Shown: piece after piece, positions 27,961-38,900 of the stretch
Numbering within the stretch: the stretch's first letter is position 1
How the letters are laid out: each line of letters begins with the position of its first letter
Source: Ascarosepion bandense
Taxonomy: Eukaryota; Mollusca; Cephalopoda; Sepiida; Sepiidae
Reading direction: 5' to 3'
Length of the DNA stretch: 64,000 nucleotides
Assembly (NCBI GenBank): GCA_037127315.1
Contig: JBBBDQ010000445.1
Coordinates: forward strand, 926,001-990,000
The notes under the pieces: model-generated
The model's database searches: none
The model's input: only the letters and a program-made list of their open reading frames with translations
Told to the model about the DNA's origin: nothing
Translations under genes and position numbers: made by a program

Positions 27961-28549
27961 AATATATCGGATATATATATATATATATATATATATCAGC
28001 GGTTGGTATTTGAATATTTTGTGGTTTTTCGAACGCTTCACGTTGGATTGATTTTTGTTTGGAACGTTTGGTTTGTTTTGTTGATGATTTTGGCGCCGTG
28101 CTTAGCAACATCGCACCCCCACACCGCAGAATGCAACTTGAGCCCCCCACCCCACCCCCACCCCCGAACATACTGAACCCACAGTAAATGGTCCTTTAAA
28201 CAAAATAACATACTTTCGGAACGCAGATATTCCGTGATCACGAAAAAAACGGAAGAAATGGCGGAATTGGAATTTTGAATCTATACATTTACGAAAGTTT
28301 TCACAACTTTTGGGGGATTTCCTAACTATTTTTGTGCTCATTTTAATGCGTTTCGGCTCCCAATCTTCTACAAGTTTTTTCAATAAATTTTCAAAACATT
28401 TAAACCCAAATTTCAAAAGCATTTTGCTACAGAAAGTTTCATATACTGTCAAAAGTTAAACTTCAGATGTTTATTTAAAACATCGGGAGGGTGTGTCAGA
28501 AAGTGTTGGTATAGAGGGGGAAGAAACGAATGAAATCAAAACAACGGAA

Positions 28550-28825
28550 TTTGGTCAACAAAAAAAAATGTAAATATTTTCCCCCGTAATTTTTAGCCAA
28601 ACGAAATATTAAAAAAAAAAAACGTGTTTTTTCAAACAAAAACAAAATATGTAAAAAAAAAAGTGCCAATGGTTAATTTAATTATTTGTCTTTTTTTTTT
28701 GTCAGATTTAATATTTCATACTTCAGAAAATAAAATTTAAAAAAGATAAAGCTTTTTTTTTCACTAAATATTTCATGCAAGAAATCGACTGTCTGTAATT
28801 CGTGTGGCATTAATGTAACTTTAGT
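28550..28825 (+). mobile_element. Helitron family 1 internal fragment
   Basis: TTTGGTCAACAAAAAAAAAT, CCCCGTAATTTTTAGCC, ATGTAAAAAAAAAAGTGCCA and TCGTGTGGCATTAATGTAAC are the interior blocks of family 1, with neither terminus. Confidence 0.65.
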
Positions 28826-29039
28826 TGTAGTCACGGAATGTTGCTATAAGTAACCAAGTCATTTTAAAATGTCACGATGTAGGAGAAAGGCATTAAGTGC
28901 CAAAAGGCCCCTTACAATAAACTGCGGAGCCAAGGAGCCTTGCGGTTTACCGAGGCCTTGCGGTCCCTAGGAAACTTGCGAACTCCCCGCAATTGCTGGG
29001 TCTGCGGGGGCCCTAAGAACAGCCCTACTCTTGTGATAC

Positions 29040-29795
29040 AATACCCACTATGACATGTTCTTTTGCGTCAATCGTTAAAGTAACTTTTTTTCTCGGGTCG
29101 AAGATTTTTATTGCTGGTTTACTTGTCAAAGCCTTTTTTTAATGCTTCGAAAGTATTATTTTGCTCCTGCGTTCATGTGAACTCAACGTTTTTTTATTTT
29201 CCTTTTTTTTTTTCTCATATTCGCTAATTTGTTCAATAGTTCGTTATATTTAGGAAGATATCTGCTTCAGAAACTAATTAATCCTAAGAAAGATTTCAAT
29301 TTTTTCTTGTTCGTGGGCTTTACTACTTACGCAATTTTGTTAGTTAACCACTCGTCAGTGGATATTCCTTCTCTAGATATTTGATATCCTAGATAGGATT
29401 TTTTTTTCACAGTCTAGCTCGCATTTGTCTCTGTTTATCGTCTTATCTGCCTGATTTATTCTCTGTAAGACTTGTTCTGTTTTACGTATTAATTCGTCTT
29501 TGGTGCGAGCTCCCACACATATATCTTCATATATTATTATGTTATCTACCTTTCCTAATAAGATCTCGATAGCTCTCTAAAAAATAGGACCGTTTTAATC
29601 CCAAACGGAAGGTGAATTCATCTTAATAATCCCAACGGTATATTTGATTATATGCTGATTTTAAGTCAATCGTTGCAAAATTCTTCATGTTTGATGATTC
29701 ATGATTCGCGGTTCGATACTTGGTAGAAGAAATGAATCTGAACATATCTGATGGTTAACCTCAACTTGGTAATCACCGCATATTCTAACGCCTCT
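29040..29795 (-). pseudogene. Ty3/gypsy reverse-transcriptase remnant (3' part)
   Basis: On the minus strand, with frame changes: GVRICGDYQVEVN (about 29755-29795), LLPSIEPR, NFATIDLKSAYNQIY (motif A, about 29640-29685), RLGLKRSYF, then NIIIYEDICVGARTKDELI (motif C) near 29500-29555, RINQADKTINRDKCELD, and SFLGLISF with RYLPKYNELLNKLA. This order is that of Ty3/gypsy pol. Motif C reads YED-I where YxDD is expected, so one catalytic Asp codon is missing. It is separated from its upstream part (30400-30660) by a dimeric SINE-A. Confidence 0.75.
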
Positions 29796-29796
29796 G

Positions 29797-30395
29797 TCAG
29801 TCAGTTAAGTACCACACACGCCTGGGTAATCATGTCTCGAAAGAGACATGACTGACTGGGTAGAAGATTATCCCGTAGTAGGTTGCCTTGCTTTCTGTGG
29901 TAGACTGGTTGCCAGCCAAGGCTATAGAACCCAATCGGTCCTATTATTTGACTCATAGCTAGAGGAGGAAGAGATGTATTATATTATCAAGTAGTAATTA
30001 GTGGGGAATCAATTTATTACTTCATAACAATATAAAACTGGTCCTACACCTTATGCCCATTAGAAGCTCTAATCATGTTTTCAAATATTATATTCAGTCA
30101 GTCAGTTAAGTGCCATACGTGATACACGCTTTGAGCGATCATGTCTCGAAAAAGACATGACTGACTGGGCAGAAGATTATCCGGCATTAAGTTGTCATTG
30201 CTTTCTGCGGTAGACTGGTTGCCAACCAAGGCTATAGAACATAATCTCTCCTGTTATTTAACCCACAACTTGAGAGGAAGAGAGGGATTAATAGATTTGC
30301 CAAGGGTATTTGCGCGTAAGTGAATGCAAAGAATTTAACTGGAATTCGAACTCGACTCCTCAATTTCTCGTTCCTAGCCACCGCACCAATGGCAA
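29797..30395 (-). mobile_element. Dimeric SINE-A inside gypsy pol
   Basis: Same order as at 4331-4938: 3' module (29797-29940), GACTCATAGCTAGAGGAGGA linker, palindromic GTGGGGAATCAATTTATTAC...ACTGGTCC segment, and then a complete SINE-A (30093-30395) with B box GGAATTCGAACTC. It separates GVRICGDY from the upstream ASPIVAI-like segment of the gypsy pol. Confidence 0.8.
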
Positions 30396-30399
30396 CTAT

Positions 30400-30660
30400 T
30401 GGTGAAGCCTAATTGCTCCCCACTATGAGTGACCTTTTTCAACATGCCCTGCTGAATTATTTTTTAAAACTTTGCTGTATTGGCAGTTTCCTTGATTCGG
30501 TATATCTTGAATGTTGATTCTCCTTCAAGGGAATCTTCGCTTTATAATCCTTAAGTAATCCATTTTTTTTTGTTTTTTCAGTGATGACTAACATCCTCTT
30601 TTGTCTAATGTTCTTTTTATTATTTCGACGATTTCTTTAAATGAAAGATCTTCTAAGCTT
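30400..30660 (-). pseudogene. Ty3/gypsy pol remnant (upstream part)
   Basis: Minus strand: KAKIPLKENQHSRYTESRKL (protease-RT linker/early RT) and ASPIVAI next to the SINE, with frame changes. It is collinear with 29040-29795. Confidence 0.55.
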
Positions 30661-30670
30661 ATTGGTAACT

Positions 30671-30851
30671 AGCAGTATAGCTCGGCGTTGCTCGGATGTA
30701 ATGAAAGCTTTAAAACTAATCTATGTTCCTGGAGCTCAGACTCTGCCTAAAGTATATTTGTGTGAAGTTTGGTGAGAATCGGATAAAAATTGTGGATTCG
30801 TATAAAGGACATACAGATAGATAAATAGAGACACACACACAAACATCTTGC

Positions 30852-30913
<62 letters not shown>

Positions 30914-31166
30914 CGATTTTCTGCACTATTATAAGAACTGCAACCTTAAAACTTCTGAATATCGTTTCTTATGTCTTTGTCTATGAGTGTATCAAATTTG
31001 ATTAAATTCGGACCACTCCTTCTATAACCCGATTTATTCGATTATCGATTTTCGATATTTATCAGGGGTACCTCGACACAAGACCTAGCTAAGAACACTG
31101 GCAGACGCTTATAGTACAACTGTGTAAATTTTCAAGAAAATCGGTTCAGCCGTTTCGGAGCCTATA
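30671..31166 (-). mobile_element. Helitron-like family 2, partial
   Basis: The minus-strand 3' end CTAG with AGCTCGGCGTTGCTCGGATG adjacent and AAAGCTTTAAAACTAATC; then a (TA)n tract at 30856-30910 and ATCGATTTTCTGCACTATTA to CAGCCGTTTCGGAGCCTATA. It stops short of the TCTAAACTTATT start, at an RTE-like fragment. Confidence 0.68.
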
Positions 31167-31169
31167 GGT

Positions 31170-31340
31170 AAGTTTTATCCTCATTTTCGATGATATTGTC
31201 CAGCATTCACTGCCGTATGACATCACATAGCAATCCTGCACTCTTTTCTTTGTTTCTAGTGAAATGTTCCTGTATGTTAGTACTTTACTCATCTTCTGGG
31301 ACGCGTCCTTTGCCATGCCAATTCGCCTAAACATGAGAAG
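31170..31340 (-). pseudogene. RTE-like LINE short fragment
   Basis: Minus strand: RRIGMAKDASQKMSKVLTY, NISLETKKRVQDCYVMS, YGSECWTISSKM. Only ~55 residues remain, with neither the tail nor catalytic parts. Confidence 0.75.
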
Positions 31341-31667
31341 GACTAAAACCAATTGTTTCAGCACAGCTGATTCAATAAAAGAAAAAGGTTTTAATCTTCT
31401 CCAAGCACTTCACTAAGTGTCCTTTTGATTGTGGAGGTTGCCGAATATCATCGATTAGTGACAGGATTAGTTTAGTTTGCTGTAGTTTCATTCAGCATCT
31501 TTTGAATTTTTGAAAACTGTATGACGTACGCATTAGCGAAATTTAACATATCCGAACCGGCCGAGATCTTGCACAGAGATCAGAAAAGAGAATGTATTAT
31601 TGATAGAAACAAAAAACAAAATAAAATCTTTGAAGAGACATGATCACTCAATTCTTAGGATATGGCA

Positions 31668-31675
31668 CAGATAGG

Positions 31676-31721
<46 letters not shown>

Positions 31722-31734
31722 TGAACAGATTGAA

Positions 31735-31781
<47 letters not shown>

Positions 31782-31796
31782 TGAACAGACTGAAAT

Positions 31797-31829
<33 letters not shown>

Positions 31830-31842
31830 AACAGAAACTGAA

Positions 31843-31879
<37 letters not shown>

Positions 31880-31894
31880 AAGAAACAGACTGAA

Positions 31895-31941
<47 letters not shown>

Positions 31942-31954
31942 TAAACAGACTGAT

Positions 31955-32027
<73 letters not shown>

Positions 32028-32086
32028 AATAAAGAAACAGACTGAAATAGATAGATAGATAGATAGATAGATATAAACAGACTGAA

Positions 32087-32138
<52 letters not shown>

Positions 32139-32162
32139 AGAAACAGACTGAAATAGATAGAA

Positions 32163-32209
<47 letters not shown>

Positions 32210-32222
32210 TAAACAGACTGAA

Positions 32223-32259
<37 letters not shown>

Positions 32260-32274
32260 AAGAAACAGACTGAA

Positions 32275-32309
<35 letters not shown>

Positions 32310-32368
32310 TAAACAGACTGAAATAGATAGATAGATAGATAGATAAAGAAACAGAAACTGAAATAGAG

Positions 32369-32405
<37 letters not shown>

Positions 32406-32418
32406 TAAACAGACTGAA

Positions 32419-32462
<44 letters not shown>

Positions 32463-32488
32463 AGAAAGAAAGAAAGAAACACACTGAA

Positions 32489-32521
<33 letters not shown>

Positions 32522-32536
32522 AAGAAACAGACTGAA

Positions 32537-32579
<43 letters not shown>

Positions 32580-32648
32580 TGAACAGACTGAAATAGATAG
32601 ATAGATAGATAGAGAGATAGATAGATAGATAGATATAAACAGACTGAA

Positions 32649-32729
<81 letters not shown>

Positions 32730-32752
32730 AAGAAAGAAAGAAAGAGACTGAA

Positions 32753-32800
<48 letters not shown>

Positions 32801-32815
32801 GTAAAGAACAGACTG

Positions 32816-32878
<63 letters not shown>

Positions 32879-32880
32879 AA
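31668..32880. repeat. (GATA)n array punctuated by a CAGACTGAAA-type spacer
   Basis: About 1.2 kb of GATA repeats broken about every 40-110 bp by ATAAACAGACTGAAATAGAT or AAGAAACAGACTGAAATAGA. The long minus-strand frames rich in Ser-Ile-Tyr-Leu are translation of the repeat, not genes. Confidence 0.95.
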
Positions 32881-32939
32881 CTTCACGTAAGTACATTTTT
32901 TGTCGACATGTGTAAACACACATCTTAATCACACTATTC

Positions 32940-34560
32940 TACACTTCTTTTTTTCAGCCGACGAGGGACAAAACGTAAACTTTATGGGCAGAATAAAATT
33001 CTTCCCATCTGGAGGGGAGTCTTATGGGTTACCACTTGAGTTTTTACTATAAAACATCGCAAGGAGACGCTTCTTAAGCTTATAAACAATGATAACACAT
33101 CTATTATCATTCTTTTTCTCCAACTCCGGTTATTAGGCTGTAGTGTAGTCGCAGGTAGGAATAGTGTTCCTCACTGGGGGACGTTCATGTTTTCATTTCA
33201 CTTATTTTCTAATTTAAATGTTTTTTGTTTTTATCGTCTTTGTATACTTTTTGTAACTTTTTTTAATGCATAAATATTGTCGTTTGTTTTAAATTCTAAA
33301 AAATAAACTAAAATACTGCTATATGGAGATCACATCGATTATCTGAAGTTTCGTTTAAAACCATTGTCGAAAAAGTGAACTATCACTGCAAATCATTGCA
33401 AACCAATTTCATCTTTCGATATTTTTATAATTTTTAATTTCGGTTCACCGATAGGATCGCGTTTTAGAGGTATTTATGCTTTTTTTTTTTTTAGCCACTA
33501 TTCTCTTCCAAAATATTTGACCAAAACAATCAATATATTTCCGAAAAATGCCCTTGACATCAAGTAAATCCATTGTGGACCGAGAATATTTGTAACGTCT
33601 CGGTTGATTGGTTAATTGTTGACCAATAAAAATCGATGTCTAATTCATCGAAGGTTATTTTGAATCGTCTGCTTTGGACAATTTTTCTTTTCTAGCCATT
33701 TACATTCCGAACATTGAGGATGTGCTTTTTAGCCACTTATTAGGTTTAAAATTAGACAGTTGAAAAATATATACCAGATACCCTTTGTTCTTCGCCGCAT
33801 TTCTAAACATAGAGTTAATAATAGACTTTAAAATCACAGGAAAATTTTTTTTTATTTTGTTTTGAAATGAATCAAGTCCAGTCACCTGAGGTGTTACCTG
33901 TGAGTACAATTTTTGATCTTGCAAAAAAAAAAAGAAAAAAAAAAGGCAAGTGTAAAAAATAGCCAAAGATAATATTAATTCTCATTAATTTTGAAATTTA
34001 AAATTTATTAATTAAGGAAAATAACCCTATCAAAATAACGTTCTTTCAAAGTATCGTATTGTTATTTTGAAAGAAAGAAACAAACAAAAAAGAAAGGAAA
34101 GAAACAGGCGACAACGCTCTCATACGTTAAACGCCTGCTTCAGTGAAATAAAAAAAAAATGTAAATTTTAAATCTGTTTATATCAACCGTTTTGCTTCTT
34201 TATATAATTAACCAATCTTTCTCTAAATCTCACCTAAAATATCAAACCGTTTTTTCTAAATATTTCTTGGAATTAAATACAGAAATCTCTCTCCACAGAT
34301 TAAATGGAAGATTACAGGTAATTCTCAAACCCTCAATACCTGCAGATATTAGATGTAATTTAAGTTTAGACGAAAAAATTAGAATAATCAAGTTCAGAAA
34401 AACTAGCCAATTATTAAACTAAAGAAATGGAATCAGCTTTAAATGTCGCCATAGAAATAAAATTAAATTACCTGTGAAATGGAATTGTAAATTTATCCCA
34501 TTCCGTCATGCTTGTGTTAATCATTTGTTAGAAGTTTTTGCGTATTGAAGAAATTAAGTG
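32940..34560. other. Gene-free, contains repeat E fragment
   Basis: 33150-33300 resembles repeat E (26555-26700). The rest is AT-rich with homopolymer runs and no recognised gene. Confidence 0.45.
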
Positions 34561-34576
34561 GAAATTTGTTATGTAA

Positions 34577-35806
34577 TCTATACATATAAAAGGCAATCTG
34601 TGAGTTTGTGTGTGACTGCAATCTATGCACGCCTACATTTTTTAAGTACGCCATTCAAAATTTCTAGGGACACATATCTACAGGTCGACACATACTTTTT
34701 GAGTTTAAGTTCAGCAATTTTCCCTTTCGTACATTTTGGCCAATGAAGCCGATTGTTTACATTTGCTCCGTAAAACATCTAAGAGCTAAGATGGCTGCTG
34801 AATTACGTCGCAGAAATCAAAATCACCCATGTCAAATGCGACTAAAATATTTTTTATTAAAAAAAAATGAGCCTTTTTATATTTAATTTTTATTCCGACG
34901 TTTTTAAAAATTCATTTGGTCAACAAAAAAATGTGAATATTTTCCTCCGTAATTTTGAAACAAAAGAAATATTTTTTAAAAGATTTCTGAACTGAGAGCG
35001 TAATATTTTTTTATATTTCTACATTTTTAAATATTCTTCTATTTTTGAGTTTAAGTTCAGTAATTTTCCCTTTTGCACTTTTTGGCCAATGGAGCCTATT
35101 GTTTACATTTGCTCCGTAAAACATCTAAGATCTAAGATGGTTGCTATATTAAGTTACAGAAATCAAATCACACATGTCAAACGCGACTAAAAAAAAAAAA
35201 TGAGCCTTTATATTTATTTTCATTCTGACGTTTTAAAAATTCATTTGGTCAACAAAAAAATGTGAATATTTTTCCCCGTAATTTTGAAATAAAAGAAATA
35301 TTTTTTAAAAAAGTGTTTTTCAAACAAAAACAAAATGTGTAAAAATAAAAGTGCCACTAGTTAATTTAATTATTTAAGTCTTTTTTTTTTTGTCAGATTT
35401 AATATTTTATACTTCAGAAAATAAAATGAAAAAAAGAAATAAAGCTTTTTTTTCGTTAAATATTTCATGCAGGAAATCAAATGTCTGTAATTCGTGTTGC
35501 ATTAACATAACTTTTTCCTCTAAAATTAAATGTCTACATTTTTAAATATTCTTTGAAAATTTCTGAAATTTATTTAGTAAAAAAAAATGTAAATATTTCC
35601 CCCTGTAATTTTGAAACAAAAACAAACGCAATGTTGTTTACAATGTCACACAAAACATTAATTCACGTTTACGCAAAAAAAAAAAAAAAAAAAAGATATT
35701 TTTAATGAAATTTTTGAACAATTTTTAAATTTAAACAACAATTTTTTATGTAATTATTTTTTTATATGTTCTGAGTTGCACGGGCAACGCCTGACTATGA
35801 TGCTAG
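34577..35806 (+). mobile_element. Non-autonomous Helitron family 1 with internal duplication
   Basis: TCTATACATATAAAAGGCAA start; end GCACGGGCAACGCCTGAC, TATGATGCTAG. At about 35045 the 5' interior (TTTTTGAGTTTAAGTTCAGT ... GCTCCGTAAAACATCTAAGA) starts again, so about 300 bp of the left half is present twice. This explains the length of 1.23 kb versus ~0.74-0.81 kb elsewhere. Confidence 0.8.
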
Positions 35807-35874
35807 TGAATATATATACCAGTACACTGTATTTTAGGTATATAATTGAATGTATCCTGTTTCGTTGATACTTA

Positions 35875-35935
35875 TGATAGTGAACGCCCTGAAAGGACAT
35901 GACACAAAGAAGAAGAAAAAGAAGGGGAGGAAGAG
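35875..35935 (+). mobile_element. RTE-like LINE 3' tip
   Basis: GTGAACGCCCTGAAAGGACA, TGACACAAAGAAGAAGAAA is the extreme 3' end (compare CGTCCTGAAAGGACATGGCA at 51931). Confidence 0.6.
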
Positions 35936-35969
35936 TTGTTGATAATGTCTGCCATAATTTATGGATAAA

Positions 35970-38900
35970 GTGCAGGGATCAGTTTATGAAGTGATTATAA
36001 TAGAGAATCAATCTCCCTAATGTATATTATATAGCAACAACAGTCCATGATGGTCATAAAGTCAGGGATCAGTTTATGTATTGATTATAATAGAGAATCA
36101 ATCTCCCGAATGTATATTATATAGCAACAACAGTCCATGATGGTCATAAAATCAGGGATCAGTTTATGTATTGATTATAAAAGAGAATGAATGTATATTA
36201 TATAACAGCAACAGTCGATGATGGTCACAAAGTCAGGGATCAGTTTATGTATTGATTATAAAAGAGAATCAATCTCCTGAATGTATATTATACAGCAACA
36301 ACAGTCCATGATGGTTATAAAGTCAGGGATCAGTTTATGTATTGATTATAAAAGAGAATCAATCTCCTGAATGTATATTATATAGCAACAACAGTCTATG
36401 ATGGTCATAAAGTCAGGGATCAGTTTATGTATTGATTATAAAAGAGAATGAATGTATATTATATAGCAACAACAGTCTATGATGGTCATAAAGTCAGGGA
36501 TCAGTTCATGTATTGATTATAAAAGAGAATGAATGTATATTATATAGCAACAACAGTCCATGATGGTCATAAAGTCAGGGATCAGTTTATGTATTGATTA
36601 TAAAAGAGAATGAATGTATATTATATAGCAACAACAGTCTATGATGGTCATAAAGTCAGGGATCAGTTTATGTATTGATTATAAAAGAGAATGAATGTAT
36701 ATTATATAGCAACAACAGTCCATGATGGTCATAAAGTCAGGGATCAGTTTATGTATTGATTATAAAAGAGAAAATGAATGTATTATTATATAGCAACAAC
36801 AGTCTATGATGGTCAAGAAAGTAAGGGATCAGTTTATGTATTGATTATAAAAGAGAATGAATGTATATTATATAGCAACAACAGTCCATGATGGTCAGAA
36901 AGTAAGGGATCAGTTTATGTATTGATTATAATAGAGAATCAATCTCCCGAATGTATATTATACAGCAACAACAGTCCATGATGGTCACAAAGTAAGGGAT
37001 CAGTTTATGTCTTGATTATAATAGAGAATCAATCTCCCGAATGTATATTATACAGCAACAACAGTCCATGATGGTCATAAAGTCAGGGATCAGTTTATGT
37101 ATTGATTATAAAAGAGAATGAATGTATATTATATAGCAACAACAGTCTATGGTGGTCATAAAGTCAGGGATCAGTTTATATATTGATTATAAAAGAGAAT
37201 GAATGTATATTATATAGCAACAACTGTCCATGATGGTCACAAAGTCGAGGATCAGTTTATGTATTGATTATAATAGAGAATCAATGTCCTGAATGTATAT
37301 TATATAGCAACAACAGTCCATGATGGTCATAAAGTCAGGGATCAGTTTATGTATTGATTATAAAAGAGAATGAATGTATATTATATAGCAACAGCAGTTG
37401 ATGATGGTCACAATGTCAGGGATCAGTTTATGTATTGATTATGAAAGAGAATCAATCTCCCGAATGTATATTATATAGCAACAACAGTCCATGCTGGTCA
37501 CAAAGTCAGGGATCAGTTTATGTATTGATTATAAAAGAGAATCAATCTCCTGAATGTATATTATGTAGCAACAAAAGTTCATGCTGGTCATAAAGTCAGG
37601 GATCAGTTTATGTATTGATTATAAAAGAGAATGAATGTATATTATATAACAGCAACAGTCGATGATGGTCACAAAGTCAGGGATCAGTTTATGTATTGAT
37701 TATAAAAGAGAATCAATCTCCCGAATGTATATTATATAGCAACAACAGTCCATGCTGGTCACAAAGTCAGGGATCAGTTTATGTATTGATTATAAAAGAG
37801 AATCAATCTCCTGAATGTATATTATGTAGCAACAAAAGTTCATGCTGGTCATAAAGTCAGGGATGAGTTTATGTATTGATTATAAAAGAGAATGAATGTA
37901 TATTATATAGCAACAACAGTCCATGATGGTCATAAAGTCAGGGATCAGTTTATGTATTGATTATAAAAGAGAATGAATGTATATTATATAGCAACAACTG
38001 TCCATGATGGTCACAAAGTCGAGGATCAGTTTATGTATTGATTATAATAGAGAATCAATCTCCTGAATGTATATTATATAGCAACAACAGTCCATGATGG
38101 TCATAAAGTCAGGGATCAGTTTATGTATTGATTATAAAAGAGAATCAATCTCCTGAATGTTTATTATGTAGCAACAAAAGTTCATGCTGGTCATAAAGTC
38201 AGGGATCAGTTTATGTATTGATTATAAAAGAGAATCAATCTCCCGAATGTATATTATATAGCAACAACAGTCCATGCTGGTCACAAAGTCAGGGATCAGT
38301 TTATGTATTGATTATAAAAGAGAATCAATCTCCTGAATGTATATTATGTAGCAACAAAAGTTCATGCTGGTCATAAAGTCAGGGATCAGTTTATGTATTG
38401 ATTATAAAAGAGAATGAATGTATATTATATAACAGCAACAGTCGATGATGGTCACAAAGTCAGGGATCAGTTTATGTATTGATTATAAAAGAGAATCAAT
38501 CTCCTGAATGTATATTATATAGCAACAACAGTCCATGCTGGTCACAAAGTCAGGGATCAGTTTATGTATTGATTATAAAAGAGAATCAATCTCCTGAATG
38601 TATATTATGTAGCAACAAAAGTTCATGCTGGTCATAAAGTCAGGGATCAGTTTATGTATTGATTATAAAAGAGAATGAATGTATATTATATAACAGCAAC
38701 AGTCGATGATGGTCACAAAGTCAGGGATCAGTTTATGTATTGATTATAAAAGAGAATCAATCTCCCGAATGTATATTATATAGCAACAACAGTCCATGCT
38801 GGTCACAAAGTCAGGGATCAGTTTATGTATTGATTATAAAAGAGAATCAATCTCCTGAATGTATATTATGTAGCAACAAAAGTTCATGCTGGTCATAAAG

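Noticed and set aside
28088..28120. Possible LTR primer-binding site (TTGGCGCCGTGCTTAGC)
   Set aside because: The complement does not continue into a T-arm and no LTR end precedes it.
31648..32932. Two ~425-codon minus-strand open frames rich in Ser-Ile-Tyr-Leu
   Set aside because: They are translations of the (GATA)n array, open in more than one frame; no protein is expected.
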